Assembly (NCBI RefSeq): GCF_026343115.1
Contig: NZ_JAPEMC010000003.1
Coordinates: forward strand, 595,521-659,520
Direction of reading: 5' to 3'
Origin: Streptomyces sp. NBC_00102
Lineage (GTDB): Bacteria; Actinomycetota; Actinomycetes; Streptomycetales; Streptomycetaceae
Length of the DNA stretch: 64,000 nt
Both the position numbers and the translations under genes were made by a program. The notes below the pieces were generated by a model, which saw nothing but the letters and a program-made list of their open reading frames with translations, was not told the origin of the DNA and did no database searches. Shown here piece after piece: positions 45,808 through 53,884 of the stretch; position 1 is the stretch's first letter, and every line of letters begins with the position of its first letter.

Positions 45808-46769
45808 ACTTCGAGCAGGCTGGGAGGCTCCAAGGCGACGGTCGCAGCGGCCTCGACTGATACGCGTCCCTGCGGAATCGCCGGCAACCGCGGTGCCTCC
45901 GGGGGCGGATGGTGCCTCACCACCATGATGCGAGAGTCAGCGTCCCTCGCGCGCCGGACGAGTCCCTCTGGAACATCTGCATGCCACACCATCTCGGGAT
46001 ATTTGCCGCAGTTCCTGACGGGCTGATAAGCGCCTCGTACCAACTCCTGAAGACAGTTGACCAATACGCGAGTGTCACGGACAGCCTTGGGATCACTGCC
46101 ATCGCGTACTGCCCGGCGTACCATCACATCCCCCAAACGCCCGCCACCGTGGCAAGCTTTCCAGAGTTCGTGAGTATTACGAGTTAGGCAATGCGGCAGA
46201 CCTCCGCCACGACGCTTTCCAGACACGCGGCGGATGACTGCTCGACCCGATTGGCCTGAGGAGCAGAGCGGGCGGCTACTGCAGGAGAACCGCCAGCACG
46301 AACGCTAGAGGAGTTGAACCCCGGCCCGCGAGGCCACCTCTTCCCCGGCTCCGAGCCCGTATCCGTCCGCGGTTTCAGCACCGGCAAGTTCGCCCACTTC
46401 GCCCACATCGACATCCCGCGCTCACCTTCACCTCAAGGCCGGACGAACCACTCCGGGACACCGGTTGGCAGCTCTGCCCTCAAACACGCGGCATGGGCCA
46501 TCCACCTGTCAGCCTGCGTCGGACTCGACGCCCTCGCCAAGCTGGCCGACTGCACAACCCAGCTCACTGGCGCCGCCGACGACCGGACCACGCGACAGCC
46601 CGCTGCCATCCGACCGATGCAGGCACCCTCGCTCCGGCACCCGCGACTCGTTCGCGTCCCCCCGTCCGTTGACTTAGGCGCTGTCTCTCGGATCACGAGC
46701 CTTGGCCCCGAAGCAGCAAGGGCTTCCCAGGCCCAACTCCTGGCGCGCTCGCGACACCTGCCCCCGTCC
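45808..46769. other. Degraded stretch without a supported gene
   Basis: Several ORFs cross this kilobase on both strands, but none shows codon bias, a ribosome-binding site or family motifs. It lies between a gene relic and an IS256 copy and is best read as decayed accessory DNA. Confidence 0.6.
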
Positions 46770-48145
46770 GGGTGTGTCCAGTAGACGGCTGATCCAGTTT
46801 TTTTGGGGGGGTTCAGTTGGCGGCCGGGGTGAGCCGGCCTTCGAAGGCGATCTGGAAGGCGTTCAGGGGTGCCTTCCAGCGCATGGTCCACCGCTTGCGG
46901 CCCTTGCCGGTGGGGTCCAGGCTCATCAGGGCCATGTAGACGCACTTCATGGCTGCGGCCTCGTTGGGGAAATGCCCGCGGGCGCGGACGGCCTTGCGGA
47001 TGCGTGCGTTGACGGACTCGATCGCGTTCGTCGAGCAGATGACCTTGCGGATCTCGACGTCGAAGGAGAGGAAGGGCACGAACTCGGCCCAGGCGTTCTC
47101 CCAGAGCCGGATGACCGCCGGGTACTTCTTCCCCCAGGCTTCCTGGAACTCGCTGAACCGCTCGGTCGCGGCGGCCTCGTTCGGGGCCGTGTAGACGGGC
47201 TTGATCGCCTTGGCGATCTTGTCCCAGTCCTGGCGGGCCGCGTGCCGGAAGCTGTTCCTCAGCAGGTGAACGACACAGGTCGGGACAATCGTTCGAGGCC
47301 AGACGGTCTCCACCGCTTCCGGCAGGCCCTTCAGCCCGTCGCAGATCAGCATTAGAACATCATCAACGCCCCGGTTCTTCAGATCCGTGAACACACTCAG
47401 CCAGTACTTCGCACCCTCGCCGCCGTCGCCGGCCCAGATCCCCAGGATGTCCCGGTGGCCCTCGGCGGTCACTGCCATGACGACGTAGATCGGACGGTTG
47501 GCGACCTGCCCGTCCCGGATCTTGACGTTGATCGCGTCGACGAACAGGACCGGATAGACGGAGTCCAGCGGTCGGTTGGACCATTCCGCCATCCCGTCCA
47601 TCACCTTGTCCGTGATCGTAGTGATGGTGGCCTTGGACACGCTCGCGCCGTAGACCTCGGCCAGGTGGGCGGAGATCTCGCCGTGCGTCAGGCCCTTCGC
47701 GGACAGCGACAGCACCATCTCGTCCACCCCGGACAGGCGCCGCTGCCGCTTCTTGACGATCTGCGGCTCGAACGAACCGGCCACGTCCCGGGGGACCTTG
47801 ACCTCGACCGGGCCGACATCGGTCAGCACCGTCTTCGCCCGGGTCCGGTTGCGGCTGTTGCCGCTGCCCCGGCCCTCGGCATCGTGCTTCTCGTATCCGA
47901 GGTGATCGGTGATCTCGCCCTCCAGGGCGGACTCCAGCACCCGCTTCGTCAGCTGCTGGAGCAGCCCGCCCTCCCCGGTCAGCTGCAGGCCCTCGCTGCG
48001 GGCCCGGTCCACGAGCATCGCGACCAACTGCTCGTCACTCGCCGGCACGGCCTCCGCCGCCTCACTGCCCGGTATTTGCTCGATGGTGGTGTCGCTCATC
48101 TGGCGTCTCCTTGATCATCGGATCCGCCGATCATTGAACACTCCC
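46770..48145 (-). mobile_element. IS256-family insertion sequence
   Basis: Imperfect terminal inverted repeats of about 26 bases bound the element. The left end begins GGGTGTGTCCAGTAGACGGC, and the complement of the right end begins GGGAGTGTTCAATGATCGGC, with GATCC following in both. One complete transposase gene lies inside. The flanking 8-9 bases (CCCCGTCC and GGGCCAGG) are not a direct repeat, so later rearrangement is likely. Confidence 0.85.
46813..48099 (-). CDS. IS256-family (mutator-type) transposase
   Basis: A 428-residue, apparently intact DDE transposase. Diagnostic segments are YEKHDAEGRGSGNSRNR, GVDEMVLSLSAKGLTHGEI, LFVDAINVKIRDGQV (first catalytic Asp), LICDGLKGLPEAVE (second Asp) and KVICSTNAIESVNARIRK (catalytic Glu). 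Length and motif order are normal for the family. A run of eight Ts (46798-46805) and nine Gs follows the coding region inside the left end of the element. Nothing suggests inactivation, so the copy may be mobile. Confidence 0.96.
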   Translation of the reverse strand: MSDTTIEQIPGSEAAEAVPASDEQLVAMLVDRARSEGLQLTGEGGLLQQLTKRVLESALEGEITDHLGYEKHDAEGRGSGNSRNRTRAKTVLTDVGPVEVKVPRDVAGSFEPQIVKKRQRRLSGVDEMVLSLSAKGLTHGEISAHLAEVYGASVSKATITTITDKVMDGMAEWSNRPLDSVYPVLFVDAINVKIRDGQVANRPIYVVMAVTAEGHRDILGIWAGDGGEGAKYWLSVFTDLKNRGVDDVLMLICDGLKGLPEAVETVWPRTIVPTCVVHLLRNSFRHAARQDWDKIAKAIKPVYTAPNEAAATERFSEFQEAWGKKYPAVIRLWENAWAEFVPFLSFDVEIRKVICSTNAIESVNARIRKAVRARGHFPNEAAAMKCVYMALMSLDPTGKGRKRWTMRWKAPLNAFQIAFEGRLTPAAN

Positions 48146-49145
48146 GGGCCAGGAAGTGAAGTTGTCGGGGACCTCTGCGACCTTCACGCAGCAACTCATC
48201 CTCGTCCCAGTGGAGATCGACCCGAAATTCGTCTCGGTGACACTGGACGTGCGGTTCGATTGCATCACGGCTGACGTGTGTTCGAACGGTTCACAATCCT
48301 GGGATGGCGCGCTGGAGTGGTCGGCTGCCGATCCGTTCTCGCACACGGCGATCGGGAAGATCGACCACACCTGGAGCGCCGCGAACAGCGCAGACACGCT
48401 GGACCTGTCGACGAAGATTAGCGCCTACTCGCCCGTGGCGAACGCGTCTGCCACTCGGTGGCAAGCTGATGGCGCGCAGATCCGCTGCGACAAGATTTCA
48501 TCCTCCACTCCGGGATGCGCCTTCTACAAGTACATTCCGACGTGGGTGATGAACTTTGACAAGACGCCGCCGGCAGTGGCACACGCATGGTTGATCCAGT
48601 CCAAGCTTCCCACCCACCCGGGGAGCAAGACAGCCAATAAGCCCCTGTTCTTCCTCCCGTCCGCGGACAAGAACGCACCTGGCCGCGACCCGGACGCCAA
48701 CCGGAAGGTGATCTGCCCCGACGGATGGGCGGCAACCTACGACAACCCGGACGCCACCACCGTTCCGGAGATTCAGTCGACCGACAAGGCGTCATGTGAC
48801 GAGTTCGCTTACGCCTCCACCTACAACTCCGGCGGCATGCCCGGTGGCACGAACGAAGTCGATACCGGCAACGACTGCGTGCAGACCTATGCCACCCGAG
48901 TCGCGCAGGGCCAATGGCACCTGTACGACGACGTCCGCCAGGCCGCGCCCTCATGGACGGAGAAGTGCGGCCGCTCAGCCATGTCGGGATGGATCAACTC
49001 CACCTCGATGGGCGGAGCTTTCAGCGGAGGCTTCTCGGGCAAGTACCGGCTGTTGGACAAGGACCCGTACTGGGTGGACTTCCCCCAGTTCGCGCACTGC
49101 GATGCATCCAAGACGACCGTGACCTGCACCGTACCCAAGGCGTGA
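48138..49145 (+). pseudogene. NucA/NucB-type secreted nuclease, 5' truncated by IS256
   Basis: The frame is open from inside the IS256 right end; the first usable codon is GTG 48156. The stop at 49145 leaves about 329 residues. The N-terminal part is beta-rich with paired cysteines. The last about 110 residues match the NucA/NucB deoxyribonuclease pattern: KASCDEFAYASTYNSGG (the conserved 'DEFPxAST' metal and catalytic site), NDCVQTYATRVAQGQW and a C-terminal cysteine. NucA/NucB enzymes are extracellular DNases, and similar domains serve as toxin tips. The natural N-terminus and any signal peptide have been removed by the insertion, and no matching 5' part is found left of the IS. It is likely not secreted now. 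A perfect hairpin follows it and a DUF6461 gene lies next. Confidence 0.7.
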
Positions 49146-49158
49146 CAGGCTACTGACC

Positions 49159-49200
49159 GCTGGTGGGGCACGGCACCGCTTCACACCGTGCCCCACCAGC
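49159..49200 (+). terminator. Perfect 15-bp hairpin terminator
   Basis: GCTGGTGGGGCACGG pairs without mismatch with CCGTGCCCCACCAGC across a 12-base loop, 13 bases after the nuclease stop. It is among the strongest hairpins in the window and separates the nuclease gene from the DUF6461 gene. Confidence 0.88.
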
Positions 49201-49230
49201 CCCGCCCTGCAAGAGAAAGAGGTAACAACC

Positions 49231-49875
49231 ATGCCCGACGACGGCCTCGCATGGATTGCAGCAGCCTGGCGCGGAGCGAACGTGAGCGCCAACGAGCTGT
49301 ACATCACCTGCGCCCGGGGCCTGAGCCCAGAGGCGCTCGCCGAACGTATGGCTGACCACGAACTCGTCCAGGCCGCCCCCGCCATGACCGTCGCGGAAGC
49401 GTCAGCCATGGTCGACCTCGCGCACATCTACTGCGTTGGCCGTCTTGGCCGAAGCGGCGACTGGTCGTTCATCGTGGAGAGCGGGGGGAGCGAAGGATGG
49501 GCCCTGGATCCGGCCGTGTCTCGTGGCACCGAGGTCCTTATCTTCGACCCGCGACCAGATGACCCGCCCTCCATCTTCCGGTACCTGGCCGACGGGGACG
49601 TTCAGCTGCACTTCGAGTTGGGTGCCGGCTATGACCCTGCCGGAGCACAGCCCGACCTCCTGCGTCCGGCGCTGGAGGTGGCCGGGGTCATCCCTCCGGA
49701 GGACTCCATGGACGACCTACTCGGTGCCGACGAGGAGTTGCCAACCAGCGAGGAGAAGCGCCGAGTGCTGAAGGTCATTGGAGATCACTTCGGACTATCG
49801 CTACCGCGGCACGAGATTGAGAGCGGGCGACTTCCCGGCGTCGTCACTCGCACCTCGCCACCAACCTCTTGGTGA
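49231..49875 (+). CDS. DUF6461-like protein, possible immunity factor
   Basis: A 214-residue soluble protein with AGAAAGAGG 11 bases before the ATG. It matches the DUF6461 pattern as I know it: an N-terminal Trp-containing helix, LYITCARGLSPEALAERM, HIYCVGRLGRSGDWSFIVES, then GTEVLIFDPR and FRYLADGDVQLHFE. The family has no established biochemical role but is frequent in streptomycete accessory and toxin loci. It follows a NucA/NucB nuclease gene, so it could be its immunity protein. Against that, a strong terminator separates them and the nuclease has a bacterial-secretion style. Confidence 0.75.
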   Translation: MPDDGLAWIAAAWRGANVSANELYITCARGLSPEALAERMADHELVQAAPAMTVAEASAMVDLAHIYCVGRLGRSGDWSFIVESGGSEGWALDPAVSRGTEVLIFDPRPDDPPSIFRYLADGDVQLHFELGAGYDPAGAQPDLLRPALEVAGVIPPEDSMDDLLGADEELPTSEEKRRVLKVIGDHFGLSLPRHEIESGRLPGVVTRTSPPTSW

Positions 49876-50319
49876 TCACGAGTACCTGGAGAGGTCTGGT
49901 CACGCCCCGAGGCATCCAGGGCCCCGTCAAAGTCGTTTTGTAGACCTGTGACGCGGGCCTTTCAAGGCGAGCCCGGGGCCGAAAGATGGTCCCCGCAGGC
50001 CGCAATCGATGGGCGGGCTGCAACCATCGGGTCGGGCGCCGTGTCCTTTTCGGCATTGGTGCGGCCGGACATCGCTCCTACAGTGACGGCAGACGCAGCC
50101 CTACCCGAGGAACGACAGACGGACCTGCCGGTTTACATTGTCGCGATTCGTGTCCACCAACATCCGTTAAGACAACCCCACACTATCCGGATCGGGACGC
50201 CCTCCAAGCCCGTGCTGAGGTCAACGCCGTGCGCGTGCTGGTAGGGGTAGGTGCGCTGGTGCTCGCGGGTGTGGTGGTAGGCGAGGTCACCGTTGGCGTG
50301 GACAGCGAGGAGTTTGCGT
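49876..50319. other. Non-coding stretch with IS remnants
   Basis: No gene is supported. The stretch contains one copy of a 40-base repeat that recurs at 52459, and it leads into a broken IS5 transposase. It is probably the eroded 5' part of that element plus foreign flank. Confidence 0.5.
50153..50192. repeat. 40-bp direct repeat, copy 1
   Basis: This 40-base stretch starts TCCACCAACATCCGTT and ends CCGGAT. It matches 52459-52498 at 35 of 40 positions in the same orientation. The two copies bracket the orphan toxin/immunity pair and the MFS and IS5 remnants. Confidence 0.75.
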
Positions 50320-50763
50320 ACGGCTTCGGCGCCGGCAGCAAGCTACACGTGCGGTCCGAGGCTCAGGGCCTGCCCTTGGCCGTGGCGGTGTCGGGTGCGA
50401 ACCTGCACGACAGTCAGGCGTTCCAGCCGCTGATCCTCGGGATACCCGCTGTCCGCTCGCGGCGCGGACCCCGCCGGAGGAAGCCGGTGGTGAAGATTCG
50501 TGCGGACAAGGCGTACCACTCAGCGGAACACCTCCGCTGGCTCCGCAGCCGGAACCTCGCCCCACGGATCACCCGTCCCGGAATCGAGTCAGGCGAACGG
50601 CTCGGCCGGCACCGCTGGAAGATCGAGCGGTCGATCTCCTGGCTCCTTCGGCTACCGCCGCCTCACCGTCCGGTACGAACGAAAAGGCAGCCACTTCCTC
50701 GCCTTCCTCGGCCTCGCTGCAGCCCTAACCTGCTACAAGAGACTCGCGAAGCTCACCACGTGA
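50320..50763 (+). pseudogene. IS5-family transposase remnant, truncated and frameshifted
   Basis: The C-terminal half of an IS5-type transposase is readable: SKLHVRSEAQGLPLAVAVSG, KIRADKAYHSAEHLRWL, GIESGERLGRHRWKIERS. One extra base at about 50644-50646 shifts the frame. After it the expected GYRRLTVRYERKGSHFLAF and the end of the protein continue in another frame. The N-terminal half is missing. Non-functional. Confidence 0.85.
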
Positions 50764-50781
50764 GACACCCTCTAAGCTACC

Positions 50782-51303
50782 TCACTCGACATTTCCAAGC
50801 GGCTCAAATTTAGCAGCACCTTCGATTATCGGAATAAATAGCTCCCCATTCAAGGCCGCCCAGAGGAAATCACTGAAGCCCTGCTCAATCATTGCCCAAC
50901 CCCCCATTTCGACCGCTACACCCCATCCCGCGCCGCTTGCGCTGGCCGGCGAGAGGAAAACGAGGTTGCCGGAAATTGATCGAGCGATCGGCACAAGCCC
51001 ACCATCAGCAGGATAGACTGAATATGGATATAGATCCGGGTCTAGACGGGAAAGCTCTTGATGCGAAGATGCCACTTGGCTCCATAGAGAGAACAACCGC
51101 AACCCCTGCTCCCCCCTCGACGCCCTCGGATGAAAAACATAAAGCTGGTCATTAATGCAGCCAGGGCCGTAGGCCGACACGAAATTCTTATAATCTTCGG
51201 GCAATCCAGCACCATACACGGATTCAACCTCCCTCCAGTCTTGATCCACGTCGCCGTTGACCATAGGTGCACCCAACATTTCACGGAATCGCGAGAGCTC
51301 CAC
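50782..51303 (-). CDS. SMI1/KNR4-family immunity protein of the orphan module
   Basis: GTG 51303 is preferred as start because GGAAAGG lies 6 bases upstream; the frame is open to GTG 51357. The 173-residue protein has the SMI1/KNR4 signature: DWREVESVYGAGLPEDYKNF, then SAYGPGCI, then a C-terminal DFLWAALNGELF helix. This superfamily supplies immunity proteins for bacterial nuclease toxins. It overlaps the 3' end of the orphan nuclease fragment by 23 bases on the same strand, the standard toxin-immunity order. G+C content is lower than in the T7SS genes, consistent with transferred DNA. It probably neutralises the orphan nuclease and differs clearly from the second SMI1/KNR4 protein near 53.3-53.9 kb. 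Confidence 0.88.
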   Translation of the reverse strand: MELSRFREMLGAPMVNGDVDQDWREVESVYGAGLPEDYKNFVSAYGPGCINDQLYVFHPRASRGEQGLRLFSLWSQVASSHQELSRLDPDLYPYSVYPADGGLVPIARSISGNLVFLSPASASGAGWGVAVEMGGWAMIEQGFSDFLWAALNGELFIPIIEGAAKFEPLGNVE

Positions 51304-51910
51304 GTGAAGACCTTTCCGTACAAGAGTACCCACCAGTGGGTCGATTACATACCACACAGTTTAGACGGTATCCCTGATCGCCCACCGCATACATGCGTAT
51401 CTCGCTAGGAATCGCCGGATCTTTTCCGTTGTAAATTGGCAGAACACCTAGAGTTACCCTCTGGCCCGATTTCACCGCACCAGTGATGTCATTTCCGAGC
51501 CCACGCATGTCTGGCGAGTTTGCTGGAGATTGATACCCCGCGACGAAATTCCGCAGAGTATCTCTAGCACCCCCCATCTGGTTTCCTATCAAATGAAGAG
51601 CCGCCCTATTCCCCAATGGAAGCCGATCATATCCCGCCGGTTTCCACTTCGGATCGAGGCGCCACGGCCGAAGATCGAAAGAATCGATATGAGCGACCGC
51701 GCCTGTGGCCCTGCAGTCATCCAAACCGGGGCCAAATCGAGTCATGGGTGCATAGTAAAATGAGGGATCCTCGGACGCAAAATCTCGTGAGCACTTACTA
51801 CTGGTCCTCTTGGCATTTTGATTTGCTCCAGATGCCCCATATCCGAGGTCGGGGTAAACCTCTTCTCCAGGGAATAGGTCACCGAGAAGTTCGATACTCT
51901 TTTGATCTTC
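51281..51910 (-). pseudogene. Orphan polymorphic-toxin C-terminus: DNA/RNA non-specific endonuclease
   Basis: About 210 codons in one frame, with no start signal of their own and a stop codon just upstream (about 51911). The C-terminal half matches the DNA/RNA non-specific endonuclease family found at the tips of RHS toxins: PAGYDRLPLGNRAALHLIGN with the catalytic-type His in 'LHLIGNQMGG', then RNFVAGYQSPAN, VKSGQRVTLGVLPIYNG and a C-terminal cysteine pair. The upstream part (GEEVYPDLGYGASG) looks like the variable linker of an RHS tip. It is a displaced 'orphan CT' module that could be re-fused to an RHS core by recombination. Its immunity gene follows immediately. Confidence 0.8.
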
Positions 51911-51929
51911 AGACGTATTCCGATTCCCG

Positions 51930-52400
51930 CCCGTCCTCGCCCTGGTTCGTCAGCCACAACCGGGCCAGCTGCTTCCTCGCCTTCGTCTGCTCCAGCGGCG
52001 CGTTGTTCGGAATATTCTTCTTCCTCACCCAATTCGTGCAGAACGTGCCGACATGAACCCCCTCCAGGCCGTACTGGCGTTCCTGCCAATGTCGCTCGGC
52101 ATGATCGTGGTGCCGAGGACACTGACGCCACGGCTCGTCAAGCGATACAGCTCCAAGACCCCGGTGGTCATCGGGCTGCTCACGTTCGCCGCCGACACGA
52201 TGTGGCTGCCCCGTATCTCCGCGTCGACCGGCTACTTCAGCGGGATCATGGCCCCGATGCTGCTGGCCGGCGCCGGTCGGCTCAACTCACCGCTCGCGGC
52301 GACCATCCTGGCCGACGTTCCGCCCAAGGAGGCGAGCGGTGCGTCCGGCGCCCTCCAGACCGTCGCCGTGTCGCGGTCCTACTCGGCGGCGCTGACATGC
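51930..52400 (+). pseudogene. MFS drug-efflux transporter fragment
   Basis: Internal helices of a DHA2-type MFS transporter are readable: LAFVCSSGALFGIFFFLTQF in one frame, then, after a small deletion near 52045, NPLQAVLAFLPMSLGMIVVP and IMAPMLLAGAGRLNSPLAAT in another. Both ends are missing and the left end abuts the antisense orphan toxin. Non-functional relic. Confidence 0.85.
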
Positions 52401-52458
52401 AGCTTGAGGATTCAGGTGAACCTCGGGACTCGAGTTGTCTAAGTTGGTGACCCTCGAC

Positions 52459-52498
52459 TCCACCAACATCCGTTGAGGCAACCCCAGATTAACCGGAT
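52459..52498. repeat. 40-bp direct repeat, copy 2
   Basis: The second copy of the repeat at 50153-50192, 35 of 40 positions identical and in the same orientation. It follows the MFS relic directly and probably marks the end of a lost or recombined mobile element. Confidence 0.75.
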
Positions 52499-52886
52499 GT
52501 CACCGCGCACCGGGCCCGTCCGTCGTCAACGCCTTGCGGGGATACACGGCGGCTCAAGCCGTTACAGACTCAGAAGTTGGCCATGGCCCTTCCTCGCGTT
52601 GTCGGCTCGTCACTCTTTGCCGCAGAGCTGGCTGGGGGCGGTCACGCTCGCCACCGCCTGCCTTCATGCCATACCGGACCGCTCTGCCCGCGTCGACCGT
52701 TCCCCACCCTACGGAGTCGGGCTGGCCCCGAGGAACGGCGATCTGATCAGCCGCGGCGCTGCACCAGGCCGGTCTGACAACCGTAGGGCAGTCGGAATCA
52801 GTTTCTCGCCGCATTCGGCACCTAGCATTTCGTGATTCCGTCAGCGTTACTTGATCTTGTGTGGCAGGGTCTCTCGGCGTGGAGAT
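52499..52886. other. Stretch without a supported gene
   Basis: Short ORFs on both strands show no coding bias or motifs. The stretch lies between a repeat copy and an IS630 fragment and looks like decayed accessory DNA. Confidence 0.5.
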
Positions 52887-53036
52887 CTCGTGGAACAGGA
52901 TGCCGAGTCAAGGGAGTTGTTGAACAGCCGGGAGGTTCCTGCAGACATCGCTACGCGGGGGCGGATCGTGCTGTGGTCAAGCAAAAGACGCCGGCGCAAG
53001 GAAATTGCCGATCTGCTCGGGGTGTCACTGCCTACG
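52887..53036 (+). pseudogene. IS630-type transposase N-terminal fragment
   Basis: About 50 codons encode a helix-turn-helix start resembling IS630-family transposases: ELLNSREVPADIATRGRIVL then RRKEIADLLGVSLPT. The catalytic domain is absent; the frame ends at the junction with a LamG fragment. Confidence 0.65.
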
Positions 53037-53042
53037 GCGTGA

Positions 53043-53285
53043 TGCCACTGGTTGTCGATGACGGTCGCGGTGGATGTCATGGCCGTCACGGTCTACCCCG
53101 TGATTTCGAACTGGCCGCGGAGCTCGCTGCCTGGCGTGACCAGCAGCGAACTCCATTGGTCCGGCGCGCCTTCGTCGAGTCTTCCGCCCTGGAATCCGAC
53201 GAGGACACCCGGCTTGGCGGTCCTGCGCCACCGCTCGACCGCAAGGAAGGTCGACGCGTTGATCTGACCGTCAGGCAAACTGACA
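53043..53285 (-). pseudogene. Duplicated fragment of the RHS LamG module
   Basis: Read on the minus strand, this stretch encodes PDGQINASTFLAVERW, then PGVLVGFQGGRLDEG, then (after a frame change) TAMTSTATVIDNQWHHAV. This is the same order as part of the first LamG module of the downstream-coded RHS protein (61110-61365), at roughly 70% DNA identity by eye. It begins directly after the SMI1/KNR4 stop. It is a broken partial copy left by recombination between RHS genes. Confidence 0.8.
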
Positions 53286-53290
53286 AGCCC

Positions 53291-53884
53291 TCATTCCTCG
53301 CTCCAAGGATAAACTCCTTCTTCCGCGAGGCGCTCCTCATCCCGGTCATGCAAAAAGCGCAATTTCGAAATTCCCACAAGTGAAGTGTCACTGATTGGGC
53401 ATTTTTCGAAGCATCCCATCAGCAGCTTTGCTAGAAATTCGACCATCCCGCAAAAATAAACGCTCCAAGCCGCCTCGCTTCTCGAGTAGACGACTACAGG
53501 CCAGGAATCAGGGTCATCCCGTGAGGCTATCCAGCCGAGCACATCCGCGCTGTCCGTTTCGCCCCAGACAAGAATTTGATCAATTCCATACCCCCTCGCA
53601 CGAGCATCATCACCTTCAGCCCATACGCGAAATGCACTTTCTTCACGCACAGCATCCGGCAAATGAGCGACTCGACGCACCATCGGATCAGAAGTTACAA
53701 CAGGGACAAGGGTTGCAATGCTTCCCTCGATTGTCCCGGCGCCGAATCTTTTTACGAATTCCTTGTAGTCCCGGGGGAATTCGAAGCGATAGGCACTTTC
53801 AATCTCACCCCAATCAACATTGTCCCCTGCCTCCCCCTGAAAGTGAGTCAACGATTCGGACAAGATCTCAAAGTATGCGGTCAC
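53291..53884 (-). CDS. SMI1/KNR4-family immunity protein for the RHS nuclease
   Basis: A 197-residue protein. The GTG start overlaps the RHS stop (GTGA), so toxin and immunity are translationally coupled. The SMI1/KNR4 core is clear: NVDWGEIESAYRFEFPRDYK, then FVKRFGAGTIEGSI, then a C-terminal VEFLAKLLMG helix. The family supplies immunity proteins to nuclease and other toxin tips, binding the toxin in the cytosol. Its sequence is distinct from the other SMI1/KNR4 gene at 50.8 kb, as expected for specific pairs. Base composition is notably lower in G+C than the flanking RHS core, typical of the exchanged CT/immunity part. Confidence 0.92.
   Translation of the reverse strand: MTAYFEILSESLTHFQGEAGDNVDWGEIESAYRFEFPRDYKEFVKRFGAGTIEGSIATLVPVVTSDPMVRRVAHLPDAVREESAFRVWAEGDDARARGYGIDQILVWGETDSADVLGWIASRDDPDSWPVVVYSRSEAAWSVYFCGMVEFLAKLLMGCFEKCPISDTSLVGISKLRFLHDRDEERLAEEGVYPWSEE

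Noticed and set aside
46314..46784. 156-codon ORF left of IS256 as the missing 5' part of the nuclease
   Set aside because: Its translation is not beta-rich, has no signal peptide and runs into the IS end without matching the nuclease frame.
51616..52131. ORFs on both strands across the toxin/MFS junction as real genes
   Set aside because: They combine parts of two unrelated relics in arbitrary frames and have no start signals.
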